Shown piece by piece: positions 1 to 7,429 of a stretch of 14,372 bases of DNA; within the stretch, counting starts at the first letter, position 1, and every line of letters begins with the position of its first letter. The stretch comes from CAYRIY01 sp964424335 (lineage in GTDB: Bacteria > Bacillota > Limnochordia > DTU080 > RSA5), in NCBI GenBank assembly GCA_964424335.1, contig CAYRIY010000090.1:1-14372 (forward strand), given 5' to 3'. The notes under the pieces were generated by a model. It worked only from the letters and a program-made list of their open reading frames with translations, was not told where the DNA came from and did not search any database. The position numbers were made by a program, and so were the translations under genes.

Positions 1-367
1 CGGTTTTCCGCCCATGTTCGTTGGCGCGGCCCGGCTTTTGCTGAGAAGCGCCGCCTTGTTTTGGGCGTTGAGGCGCCTTAATCAATTTGCGCTTTGTAAG
101 ATCCTCGAGCACTTGGTCGGGGTGGTCCGTCACCACAAACACCTCTTGGACGGCGCTGGTGGAGCGGGCGAGCAGCTTTAACCCGGCATCCGTCTTGTAC
201 TGGTAGGTGACGGTCGCATTCCGGTTGCTCGAACGCTTGTTGATCCTTCCCGGCGTGATGCCCTGCACGTGCGGATGCTCGGCGATGCCTTCCAAGATCG
301 GAAGGATTCCCTCGATGATTGTGTGCTCACGTTTGATTTTATTCTGTCGGTATCGGTGCTGTGCCAT
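1..367 (-). CDS. DUF2103-like hypothetical protein, C-terminus cut off by window edge
   Basis: This minus-strand frame is open from an ATG at 365-367 to the window edge, giving at least 122 codons. It has a weak purine-rich site (GAGG) just upstream. Residues about 12-45 (KREHTIIEGILPILEGIA, then ITPGRI) and 62-80 (GLKLLARSTSAVQEVFVVTD) match my memory of the DUF2103 family, small putative metal-binding proteins of cyanobacteria and other bacteria whose conserved core reads roughly 'GLIPLLEKL...ITPGVI...KVLAR...VQEVFVVT'. After residue about 97 the protein becomes a basic, low-complexity Gln/Lys/Arg/Gly tail that runs off the edge. No biochemical role is established for the family. The gene is divergent from pepF, and the palindromic element at 430-476 lies 62 bp upstream of its start, so it is the gene best placed to be controlled by that element. 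The CDS is clear; the family call is moderate. Confidence 0.6.
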   Translation of the reverse strand, partial: MAQHRYRQNKIKREHTIIEGILPILEGIAEHPHVQGITPGRINKRSSNRNATVTYQYKTDAGLKLLARSTSAVQEVFVVTDHPDQVLEDLTKRKLIKAPQRPKQGGASQQKPGRANEHGRKT

Positions 368-429
368 GTCCTCGTAGTTTATCCGCGAACGCTCGCCGAC
401 CTTCTCTTCCTTGGAAAACCACAACCGGG

Positions 430-476
430 GTAAGCGCGATTACGGCGTAACTTTGTAACCGTGTAATTCGAATTAC
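430..476. promoter_or_regulatory. 47-bp paired-palindrome element, copy A (putative operator)
   Basis: Two GTAA-N6-TTAC dyads start at 430 and 463, exactly 33 bp apart. The second, GTAATTCGAATTAC (463-476), is a perfect 14-bp palindrome. Between them is CGTAACTTTGTA (446-457), identical in copy B at 12850-12861. GTAA also recurs every 8 bp at 447, 455 and 463. Copies A and B align without gaps over 47 bp with 38 identities. The spacing of about three helical turns and the location upstream of genes suggest a site for a dimeric regulator binding in tandem. The cognate regulator is unknown, and the dyad does not match the Fur, Zur, PerR, CcpA, CodY, LexA or TnrA boxes I know. Confidence 0.65.
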
Positions 477-591
477 GTGTCGGCAAGAAATGCATGACGA
501 TTCCCCGAAAAGGGAAGGGGTATGTTGCGTAGAACATTGGGCGGTACGGCAATCTGAGTGCACTTCAACGCCAACTCGAAACTGCTCATCC

Positions 592-639
592 GATACGATG
601 GTTTCTTGATACGATGGCTACTTGATACGATGGCTTCCT
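592..639. repeat. 16-bp x3 tandem repeat upstream of pepF
   Basis: There are three adjacent 16-bp units at 592-607, 608-623 and 624-639, each beginning GATACGATGG and ending TTTCTT, CTACTT or CTTCCT. The array ends 25 bp before the pepF ribosome binding site, so it probably lies in the pepF promoter or 5' leader. It is unrelated in sequence to the other short arrays in the window. Confidence 0.85.
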
Positions 640-676
640 AAGGTTAGCTACTTTGATTTGGACGGAGGAGACGCTG

Positions 677-2512
677 ATGGCAGGTACAACTCCAAATAGC
701 GGTCGAGTGCCCAAACGCCACGAAATCAGCGATGCGTACAAATGGCGCCTCGAAGACATATTCAAGAGTGACGACGAGTGGGAAGCGGAGTTTGAGCACG
801 TAAAAGAGCTCGTAAACAAGGCGGGCGATTACGAGGGGAAAGTGGGGGCGTCGGCGGAGAATCTTCAACGCGTCCTCGCACTCTACGAAGAGGCCCTGCG
901 CCACATTGATCGGCTCGTCGGCTACGCCGCGATGCGGCGGGACGAGGACAACCAGGAGTCAAAGTACCAGTCGATGTCACAGCGGGCATATACGCTCGCT
1001 TCCCAAGTCCAAAGCGCCTTTTCGTACATCGAGCCGGAGATTTTGGCGACTCCTGAGGAGACCATTTGGGGGTACCTGGAGGAGAATCCGGAGCTCAAGG
1101 TTTACAAGCACGCGCTGGACAACACGCTGCGGAGAAAAAACCACGTCCTCGGCACTCGGGAGGAGCAGATCCTTGCCGAGGTTTCAGACCTCGTGCAGGA
1201 GCCCGAGACGATCTTTTCGATGCTCAAATACGCCGACATGCGCTTCGGAATGATTGTGGACGAAGACGGCAATGAGACCGAAATAACGCACGGCCGCTAC
1301 GTTCAGTTTCAGCGCAGCCACGATCGCAGGGTGCGCCGTGAGTCCTTTGAAAAGCTCTACGCAAAGTACATCGAGCACAAAAACACGTTGGCGGCGACGT
1401 ACAACGCGAGTGTCAAGGCCGATGCGTTCTTTGCCCGCATGCGTCGGCACGAGTCGGCTTTGGCGGCAAAGCTTCATCCCGACAAAGTTCCGATGAGCGT
1501 CTACGACAATCTCATCGCCACGGTGCGGGCCAACATTCCGTCCCTTAACAGGTACATGCGCCTTCGCCGAGATATCATGGGATTGGACGAACTTCATTTT
1601 TACGACACGTATGTGCCGCTCGTGCAGGACGTTTCGTTTCGGGTGCCGTGGGAAGAGAGCAAAAAGATCGTCAAGGCCGGATTGTACCCGCTTGGCGAGG
1701 AGTATGCCGCACTGCTCGATCGGGCCTTCGAAGACGGCTGGATCGACGTGTACGAAAGCGAGGGCAAGACGTCCGGCGGGTATGTGCGGGACGTGTACGG
1801 CACGCATCCGTACGTCCTGCTCAACTATCAAGACAGCATCGACGACTTGTTTACGCTTGCTCACGAGTTGGGGCATGCGATGCACAGCTATTACACGCAC
1901 AAGAACCAGCCGTTCATTTACTCCAACTATTCGATCTTTGTTGCCGAGGTGGCGTCGACGGTTAACGAAGTGCTCCTCGTCAACTACTTGCTCGACTCGG
2001 AGAGCGATCCCAAACGGCGAATGTACGTTCTAAACCACGCGCTCGACGGGTTTCGCGCCGTCATGTACCGCCAGACGATGTTTGCCGAGTTCGAAAAGAT
2101 CGTCCATGAGCGTGTCGAAGCCGGAGAGCCGCTGACGGCGGAGTCGCTCTCGGAAGAGTACCGTCGCCTCGTCGAGGCGTACTATGGCTCCGAGGTGCGG
2201 ATCGACGATCAAATTGATATGGAGTGGGCGCGGATACCTCACTTCTACACGGCCTTTTACGTCTATAAGTACTCGACTGGATTTGCAGCCGCCAACGCGA
2301 TCGCTCAAGGAATCCTCTCGGGCAAGGCCGGAGCCGTTCGAGACTATCTGGAATTCCTCTCGGCGGGGAGTTCAGACTACCCACTGAACGTGTTGGCCCG
2401 CGCCGGCGTCGACATGAGCACGCCTGAGCCGATCAACCAAGCGTTTGCCTTGTTCGACGACCTCCTCGAGGAGCTGGAGGTCTTGGCCGCCCAGTTTGGG
2501 ATGCGCAAGTAA
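677..2512 (+). CDS. pepF: Oligoendopeptidase F (M3 family zinc metallopeptidase)
   Basis: This is a cytoplasmic M3B peptidase that cleaves short oligopeptides (typically about 7-17 residues in characterised PepF enzymes), contributing to peptide nutrition or turnover. The protein has 611 residues, the usual PepF length. The zinc site is HELGH at about residues 396-400 (two His ligands and the catalytic Glu). The third ligand is a downstream Glu in FVAEVASTVNE, near 424. The N-terminal half is the helical M3 oligopeptidase domain, and a typical M3 C-terminal stretch (HFYTAFYVYKYSTGFAAA) follows the active site. I chose the ATG at 677 because GGAGGAG (664-670) sits 6 bp upstream; a TTG at 653 would extend the frame by eight residues and would place this site inside the gene. 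A hairpin terminator follows, so it is probably monocistronic. No signal peptide is visible. Confidence 0.95.
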   Translation: MAGTTPNSGRVPKRHEISDAYKWRLEDIFKSDDEWEAEFEHVKELVNKAGDYEGKVGASAENLQRVLALYEEALRHIDRLVGYAAMRRDEDNQESKYQSMSQRAYTLASQVQSAFSYIEPEILATPEETIWGYLEENPELKVYKHALDNTLRRKNHVLGTREEQILAEVSDLVQEPETIFSMLKYADMRFGMIVDEDGNETEITHGRYVQFQRSHDRRVRRESFEKLYAKYIEHKNTLAATYNASVKADAFFARMRRHESALAAKLHPDKVPMSVYDNLIATVRANIPSLNRYMRLRRDIMGLDELHFYDTYVPLVQDVSFRVPWEESKKIVKAGLYPLGEEYAALLDRAFEDGWIDVYESEGKTSGGYVRDVYGTHPYVLLNYQDSIDDLFTLAHELGHAMHSYYTHKNQPFIYSNYSIFVAEVASTVNEVLLVNYLLDSESDPKRRMYVLNHALDGFRAVMYRQTMFAEFEKIVHERVEAGEPLTAESLSEEYRRLVEAYYGSEVRIDDQIDMEWARIPHFYTAFYVYKYSTGFAAANAIAQGILSGKAGAVRDYLEFLSAGSSDYPLNVLARAGVDMSTPEPINQAFALFDDLLEELEVLAAQFGMRK

Positions 2513-2526
2513 CAATCAACTTAGCT

Positions 2527-2550
2527 AGCGCCGTTCCGGCGCTTATTTCT
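2527..2550 (+). terminator. Rho-independent terminator after pepF
   Basis: The inverted repeat AGCGCCG / CGGCGCT (2527-2533 and 2537-2543) has a 3-nt TTC loop and is followed by TATTTCT. It lies 14 bp after the pepF stop codon. The stem is GC-rich but the T-run is imperfect, so termination may be partial. Confidence 0.65.
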
Positions 2551-2578
2551 GCCAGGCCTACCTGGAGGTGTCCGGTTT

Positions 2579-4990
2579 TTGCAGGGTTCCGGTCGAGGTC
2601 ATGGGTGGCATGCGGCTGCCGAGGAATTGAGGGAGAAGCTCGGCCGCTTTTCGGGACGCCCCCGGTTCAATGACGAATTTGAGGAAGCATTTGAGTTCTA
2701 CTTCGGCGAGAGCGTCGAAAATCTACAAGACTCCCTAGACGAAGCCGATTTCGACCGGTTTATGGAGTGGTTTGTCTTTGACTTCCGCCTGTCGAACGGG
2801 CACCGCCTGATCGAGATCTTCGACCTCGAGCACGGCGCTGATCTGTCGCGGGGCGCCCGGCGGCTTTTGCGCGCTTGGGAGAACGCGCACCTGAGCGTTC
2901 TCGAGTACGTCGGGAGAGAGGGCGAGGTCGACACCTACGTCGACTTGCTCACGGGCAAACGTTACGACGTGATGCCTCGCCCAAATGAGGAGCAGCTTAC
3001 CCGCTGGTCCATCGTGATTGCGCGGCCGCTCAAAGTCGGCAATCGCTGGGAGTTTTCGCCCTCCGTCACCGAGCTGCCCCCTGTGTGTAAAGACCTGCTG
3101 GTGCAGCTCGTGCGCGGCGAGTTCCGCCGGCACGTCCACGCCACGAACGAGCTTGGCGTGGAGCGTTTCTTGCGGGAGCAGGGGTACCTCTTCAACGACC
3201 TATTGGTCGAGCTCGATTCGAGCGCCGCAGCCTACCTGCTCGAAGGGAACGAGGCGCACCGGGTCGTCTACAGCAAGGCAGTCTTTCGCGTGCGCGACCC
3301 GGTGCGCGTCAGTCAGCGTCTGCTCGCTTATGCCGACGTGCGGGCCACTCGGCGCGAACGCCTGGTCATGTTTGAATCGGAGGAGTCGAGCCGCGTCCTC
3401 GCCGAGCTTCACGTAGGGCCGAGTCGGCTCGTCGTTCACTGCTGGTCGCGGGAGCGGCTCGAAGTGGCGAAAAGGCGCCTCGTCGAGCGGTTGAAAGGGC
3501 TCGTGCTCCACTTGGTCGACGCATTTGAGGAGCTTCATGCCCGTGGCAGCGGCCGGGGCATAGGCCTTGGAACGCTCAATCTCGACGAGGTCGCCGCGGT
3601 CACTGACGGGTGTCGGGGCGAATCGAGCGACGGCGTCGACGGCACTTGCGGGCTCGCCATGACGACCGGCGTCTGGGCCAAAGCGGCCTACGACGACTAC
3701 GTGAATAGCTGGCTTTCGCAGCCCCTTGCGTACCTCCACGGTCATCCGCCCAAGGCGCTCCTCGGTCTTCCGCTTGGCCGGATCCGCCTCGTCGAGCTGT
3801 TAAAGAAACTCGAGCACTTGCAGCAAAGCAGGCTCCGAAAAGGGAGGGGCCTAGCCACGACGGACGAGTTGCGCCGCCAACTCGACTTGCCTGTCGATTC
3901 GGGGCTCTTATTCCCGCTCGGCGTCCGACCCGACACGTGGAACAGCGAGGAAGAGCGCGAGGCGATCGAGTGTGTCGAAGCGATCCTAAGGGCCGAGGGA
4001 TACTCGGAAGAGCACATCGACAGCGCCGTATGGATTTGGTGGGATTTTTGCTACAGGGCCTTTCCACGCGTGCGCAAGCCGGAAGCGTGGGCCGCGGCCG
4101 TACATTACTGCGTCGCATTTGTCGAGAACCGAGCGATGACGCAAGCGGAAGCGGCGAGCAGGTACGGCGTGAGCGTCGGCTCGGTATCGACAAACTCGCG
4201 TCGGATCATCGAGCTCCTCGAACTCGATCCCTTTGACGACCGTTACTGCGTGACACATCCCGTCGACGGCCTCCTCGACCGGTTTGGCCGAGGGAGAGAT
4301 TTCGCCGACGAAACCCCCGATCCGGTCGCGGCGAAGTTGGCGCTCGCCTCCCGCGTGCGGGAGAGCGTGCACCAGTTTGCAGCCCGTCACGATGGCCTGC
4401 AAGAGCGGGCGCAAGATTACTTCTCCTCCCATGTGGAGCGCTCAGGAATCGACGGCGCATGGCGGGAGTGCTTTTTGGACTGGTTTCACTTTGACTGGCG
4501 CATTCCCGTGATGGGTGGGCGAACGCTCGCTGAAGAGGCCTATGACAGCGGCGAACTCGACGACGAGATAAGGGACGTGCTCGGGGAGTGGGTCCGCTGT
4601 CACCCGTCCTTTTATGTCGTCGAAGGCATGGTCGAAGGGGGGACGATCGACCTCGACCGCCAAAATCCCAAGCTCACCTTGCGCGAACTGGTCAGCGGCG
4701 AGTTGACGGTCGTCGACTGGATGCGACTTGGGGGGCCCGTTCGGCCAAAGGACTTGGTCTTTGCCCGGATCGTACCCGTGGACGACAAAGTGTTCTCGCT
4801 CGGGTACGTGTTGCCGTACGCCGCGCCGCACAAGGAGTTTCTGCAAAAGACGATCGAAGAAGACCGCGCTCTGGTGAACCGGTGGAACGAGCGGTACCTT
4901 TCGTGGGAAGAGTTTCGCGCTCGCTATGCTGAGCGGTTGTACTCCATCGCCTTTGCGCTCGGTCATCCGGAGATGGAAGGCGACGACTGA
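2579..4990 (+). CDS. Large unrecognised protein with duplicated end domains and a central HTH
   Basis: This encodes 803 residues from a TTG start preceded by GGAGGTG (2564-2570), 8 bp upstream. I do not recognise a named family. The two ends look like copies of one domain. N-terminal: FMEWFVFDFRLSNG (about 61-74), then a strand-rich stretch with DLLTGKRYDV (122-131). C-terminal: FLDWFHFDWRIPVMGG (632-647), then LRELVSGELTVVD (701-713) and ARIVPVDDKVF (729-739). This WFxFDxR-type pattern recurs, from memory, in SEC-C/YecA-associated proteins, but no CxCxSG zinc motif is present. Residues about 365-415 resemble a 'WL..P...L.G.P...L' helical region seen in similar proteins. Residues about 500-548 (WAAAVHYCVAF, then TQAEAASRYGVSVGSVS) look like a helical domain plus helix-turn-helix, as in DUF6398. 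No signal peptide or membrane segment is seen. A nucleic-acid-related role is inference only. The next gene starts 1 bp after the stop, so the two are probably cotranscribed. Confidence 0.8.
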   Translation: MQGSGRGHGWHAAAEELREKLGRFSGRPRFNDEFEEAFEFYFGESVENLQDSLDEADFDRFMEWFVFDFRLSNGHRLIEIFDLEHGADLSRGARRLLRAWENAHLSVLEYVGREGEVDTYVDLLTGKRYDVMPRPNEEQLTRWSIVIARPLKVGNRWEFSPSVTELPPVCKDLLVQLVRGEFRRHVHATNELGVERFLREQGYLFNDLLVELDSSAAAYLLEGNEAHRVVYSKAVFRVRDPVRVSQRLLAYADVRATRRERLVMFESEESSRVLAELHVGPSRLVVHCWSRERLEVAKRRLVERLKGLVLHLVDAFEELHARGSGRGIGLGTLNLDEVAAVTDGCRGESSDGVDGTCGLAMTTGVWAKAAYDDYVNSWLSQPLAYLHGHPPKALLGLPLGRIRLVELLKKLEHLQQSRLRKGRGLATTDELRRQLDLPVDSGLLFPLGVRPDTWNSEEEREAIECVEAILRAEGYSEEHIDSAVWIWWDFCYRAFPRVRKPEAWAAAVHYCVAFVENRAMTQAEAASRYGVSVGSVSTNSRRIIELLELDPFDDRYCVTHPVDGLLDRFGRGRDFADETPDPVAAKLALASRVRESVHQFAARHDGLQERAQDYFSSHVERSGIDGAWRECFLDWFHFDWRIPVMGGRTLAEEAYDSGELDDEIRDVLGEWVRCHPSFYVVEGMVEGGTIDLDRQNPKLTLRELVSGELTVVDWMRLGGPVRPKDLVFARIVPVDDKVFSLGYVLPYAAPHKEFLQKTIEEDRALVNRWNERYLSWEEFRARYAERLYSIAFALGHPEMEGDD

Positions 4991-4991
4991 C

Positions 4992-5840
4992 GTGGCGATA
5001 TGGGCGGCGATTTTCGGCCTGGCACTGATCGTCTCCGGGGCCGTTCGCGCATTTCTAATCGAGCCAAACCGTGTCGAGGTCGTCCACCAAGAGATTGAAA
5101 TTCCAGGCCTTGATCCCGGATTGGACGGGGTCCGCATCGTTCACTTGAGCGACTTGCACATGCGGCGGTACGACGACAAAGAGCGCCAGGTCGTCGCCGC
5201 TGTCAGAGGCGCTCGTCCGGACCTCCTCTGCCTAACCGGGGACTACGTCGAGGAGACCGGAGCGCTGGCGCTCCTCGCGCCATTCTTGATGGAGATCGCA
5301 CGGGGGCGTCCGGCCTTTGCGGTGCTCGGAAATCACGACCACCTGCCCGAAGTAGACCTGGGCACACTTGTCTCCACCCTCGAGCGATCCGGCGTGCGCG
5401 TGCTGATAAACGACAGGACCGTCGTTTCGTTGCGGGGCGTGCGGATCGATGTCGTAGGCGTCGACGATCCGCACACCGAGCGCGACGACCTGGACGCCGC
5501 GCTCGATCGGACCGACCTCGTCGGACCGGCTCCTAGAACTGCTCTCGGAAACGAGCAGCGCTTTAGGCTCTTGCTCGCGCACTCGCCCGACATCGTCTCA
5601 AACGACCGAGCAAAGACTGCCGACCTCATCCTGTGCGGGCACACGCACGGGGGCCAGGTGCGGGCGCCATTCATTGGTGCGCTCCGGACCAACACGAGGA
5701 TCGGTCGAAGAGCCGCTGGCGGCCTAGCCCACGTTGACGGCGCGCGGCTCTACGTGACGCGGGGCGTCGGCGAAAGCGGCATGCGGGCCCGTTTCGGCTG
5801 TCGCCCTGAGGTAAGCGTACTCACGCTGCGGCGCTCGTAG
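4992..5840 (+). CDS. YkuE-like membrane-anchored metallophosphoesterase
   Basis: This is a calcineurin-type binuclear metallophosphoesterase of 282 residues. From the chosen start, one hydrophobic N-terminal segment (about residues 2-22) should act as a signal anchor that exports the catalytic domain. The metal-binding motifs are complete: SDLH (Asp54, His56), GD (83-84), GNHD (113-116), a His in LLAHSPD (about 197) and GHTHGGQ (216-222). The family includes Bacillus YkuE, a cell-wall-associated phosphoesterase, and UDP-2,3-diacylglucosamine hydrolase-like enzymes; the true substrate here is unknown. I chose the GTG at 4992, just after the upstream stop, with GAAGG (4976-4980) 11 bp before it. 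An ATG at 4926 would add 22 basic residues and overlap the previous gene by 65 bp. The tight junction suggests cotranscription with the 803-residue protein. Confidence 0.88.
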   Translation: MAIWAAIFGLALIVSGAVRAFLIEPNRVEVVHQEIEIPGLDPGLDGVRIVHLSDLHMRRYDDKERQVVAAVRGARPDLLCLTGDYVEETGALALLAPFLMEIARGRPAFAVLGNHDHLPEVDLGTLVSTLERSGVRVLINDRTVVSLRGVRIDVVGVDDPHTERDDLDAALDRTDLVGPAPRTALGNEQRFRLLLAHSPDIVSNDRAKTADLILCGHTHGGQVRAPFIGALRTNTRIGRRAAGGLAHVDGARLYVTRGVGESGMRARFGCRPEVSVLTLRRS

Positions 5841-5896
5841 CGGCAGTACCTTAGTCCTATCTTGGTTCAATTTGACAAATCTAGACCTGGCGCGGC

Positions 5897-6163
5897 TTAG
5901 CCGAACTTCTCCCGCAAGCGCTCCATCTGTTCTTCGGTCTGGCGGATGGCAAAATCGCGCATGGCTTCGTACTGAGGTCCTTCGGTTGCTTTCAAATCGA
6001 TGTTGGCGAGCATGGCGCCGAGCATTTCGTCGATGAAGTCGAGGATCTCTTTTTTTGTGTACTCTCCATGTTTGCCCTCGGCGACTTGCTCCAAAAATGC
6101 CTCGAGCTCGATCGGACCTTCTTCTTCAAACGTGGACCAGTAACGGTCGACCAGCGACTGCAT
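5897..6163 (-). CDS. Small acidic hypothetical protein (88 aa)
   Basis: The protein is 88 residues long, starts MQSLVDRYW and ends RLREKFG. It is rich in Glu and Asp, with charged, helix-prone stretches throughout (for example KKEILDFIDEMLGAML and RQTEEQMERLREKF) and no Cys, signal peptide or membrane segment. I do not recognise the family. The start is unusually well supported: AAGGAGG lies 6 bp upstream of the ATG at 6161-6163, the best ribosome binding site in the window, and a longer frame from 6217 has no such site. The gene is convergent with the phosphoesterase and divergent from the DUF92 gene, so it is transcribed alone. It could be a small regulatory or adaptor protein, but nothing in the sequence shows a function. 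Confidence 0.75.
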   Translation of the reverse strand: MQSLVDRYWSTFEEEGPIELEAFLEQVAEGKHGEYTKKEILDFIDEMLGAMLANIDLKATEGPQYEAMRDFAIRQTEEQMERLREKFG

Positions 6164-6431
6164 GGTGTGCCTCCTTAAGATGCGTGCTCGGGTTTTTCCG
6201 TACCCATTCGAAACCACGAAATTGGCAGGAAACCGATCAACCGTGCTCGAAGGCGACGGTGGACACGGCTGCTGACGCGGCTATTGAACGACGCCTCCAG
6301 ACAACTTGAGTTTAGCAGAACCTACGGGCGAACGCACACGTTGCGCATCGGGTGCCCTTTCAGTGTGTCCAAGGGCTTTGACAAAATGATCGAGACGGCG
6401 CTGTGAACGGCGACAAGGTGGTCGAACGGAC

Positions 6432-7217
6432 GTGTTCATGGCTTACGGAGCGGCCGCTGTCGTCGCATTCGTCGGGCAAAGGCTGGGCTGGCTCGACCGA
6501 GGAGGGGCGGTGGCGGCGTTTGGTGTTGGCGGCACGCTCTTTGCCTTTGGCGGTTGGCCCGGCGCCACGCTTCTCCTAACGTTTTTCATATCCTCGAGCC
6601 TCTTATCGAGGCTTCCCAAACTGGAACCGGGCCTGACGCAGACGGACAAAGCACCAAGGCGCGCCCGCCAAGTGCTGGCAAACGGGGCGTTCGCTGCTCT
6701 TTTCGCCGTAGGGCTTGGCTGGCAGGGCTCGGGCGGGCCGTTTTTGAGCTGGGCTGAAATGGCGCTAGCGGGGTCATTGGCTGCTGTCACGGCGGATACG
6801 TGGGCGTCTGAAATCGGTCGGTTTTTCGGACAGACGCCACGGTCGGCGGTCACGTTTCGTCCGCTTCGGCCTGGGGAGTCCGGCGGCATGACGACGGCCG
6901 GCACGTTTGCGGGAATGATGGGGGCGGCCTTGATTGGCTGGGTCGCCTATCTCGTTTTCCCCGGCATTGGGGCGCGGGAGGCCGTGATCCTCGAGGCCGC
7001 GGGCGCTTTGGGCATGTGGATGGACAGCCTGCTTGGGGCGTCGATTCAGTTTAAGGCCGAGTGCTCGTCATGCGGGCGCACCGTGGAGGATCCACGTCAT
7101 CCCCATTCGCTGTCCAAGGTACGAGGAGTTAGATTTTTCGACAATGACGTCGTGAATTTCATAGCCTCCGGCGCCGGGGCGGCATTCGCCGTCTACTTGG
7201 CCGCGATCTGGGGCTAA
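6432..7217 (+). CDS. DUF92 family integral membrane protein
   Basis: The protein has 261 residues with several hydrophobic segments (about 3-20, 25-57, 82-97, 107-121, 153-176, 185-198 and 238-259), so it is a polytopic membrane protein. DUF92 hallmarks are visible: ARQVLANG (78-85), TADTWASEIG (120-129), GESGGMTTAGT (148-158), MDSLLGASIQ (197-206) and NDVVNF (238-243). The family includes TMEM19 and plant VTE6, a phytyl-phosphate kinase, and is distantly related to CTP-dependent polyprenol kinases; an isoprenoid-phosphate kinase role here is inference. A CxxC pair (211-214) lies in the loop before the conserved C-terminal part. I prefer the GTG at 6432 because AAGGTGG (6415-6421) is 10 bp away; the ATG at 6438 is in frame and possible. 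The upstream region (6164-6431) holds no convincing gene. Confidence 0.88.
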   Translation: MFMAYGAAAVVAFVGQRLGWLDRGGAVAAFGVGGTLFAFGGWPGATLLLTFFISSSLLSRLPKLEPGLTQTDKAPRRARQVLANGAFAALFAVGLGWQGSGGPFLSWAEMALAGSLAAVTADTWASEIGRFFGQTPRSAVTFRPLRPGESGGMTTAGTFAGMMGAALIGWVAYLVFPGIGAREAVILEAAGALGMWMDSLLGASIQFKAECSSCGRTVEDPRHPHSLSKVRGVRFFDNDVVNFIASGAGAAFAVYLAAIWG

Positions 7218-7429
7218 AGTCCGTACGCTTCCTTGACGATGGGACTTGTGTAACAATTTCTCTGCAAGATACTGGATATAAGGAGGAGCAAGCGAACAAT
7301 AGAGCGAAAAAAACCTGCATTATTCGAACCAGAATTTGGTGGAGGCTTACCGTAAGTCCATTCGTTGCCTGGAGTGCGAGCTTGAGATGGAAGGGTAATT
7401 CCCGGTGATAGACGAGGAGGACGGCCGGG

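Larger units (their letters stand above)
368..676. other. Divergent intergenic region between the DUF2103-like gene and pepF
   Basis: This 309-bp noncoding stretch separates two divergently transcribed genes. It holds the 47-bp palindromic element (430-476), a GGCAAGAAA stretch just after it that also follows the second copy of the element, a small possible hairpin near 499-515 (TTCCC and GGGAA arms), the 16-bp x3 tandem repeat (592-639), and the pepF ribosome binding site (GGAGGAG, 664-670). I could not find a convincing -35/-10 pair for either gene. Confidence 0.6.

Noticed and set aside
347..359. GTCGGTATCGGTG shared with 12902-12914
   Set aside because: A 13-base match is expected by chance about once in a window this size, and one copy lies inside the DUF2103-like coding frame.
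499..515. TTCCC/GGGAA hairpin in the pepF upstream region
   Set aside because: Five-base stem with no T-run on either strand; too weak to call a terminator.
339..563. 74-codon minus-strand frame overlapping the start of the DUF2103-like gene
   Set aside because: It runs through the palindromic element and overlaps a better-supported gene in another frame, with no coding-like features.
5872..5900. TTGACA between the phosphoesterase gene and the small acidic gene
   Set aside because: No -10 box at 16-18 bp, and nothing on the plus strand directly downstream that it would serve.
6378..6406. Perfect TTGACA upstream of the DUF92 gene
   Set aside because: At 17- or 18-bp spacing the next hexamers are CTGTGA and TGTGAA, with no recognisable -10, so it cannot be called a sigma-A promoter.
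6199..6406. About 70-codon plus-strand open frame before the DUF92 gene
   Set aside because: No start codon with a ribosome binding site near its beginning, arginine-rich composition unlike the neighbours, and no recognisable motif.
7339..7398. 19-codon GTG frame containing CLEC, just upstream of the HTH gene
   Set aside because: No properly spaced ribosome binding site and too short to judge; could be a leader peptide but nothing supports it.
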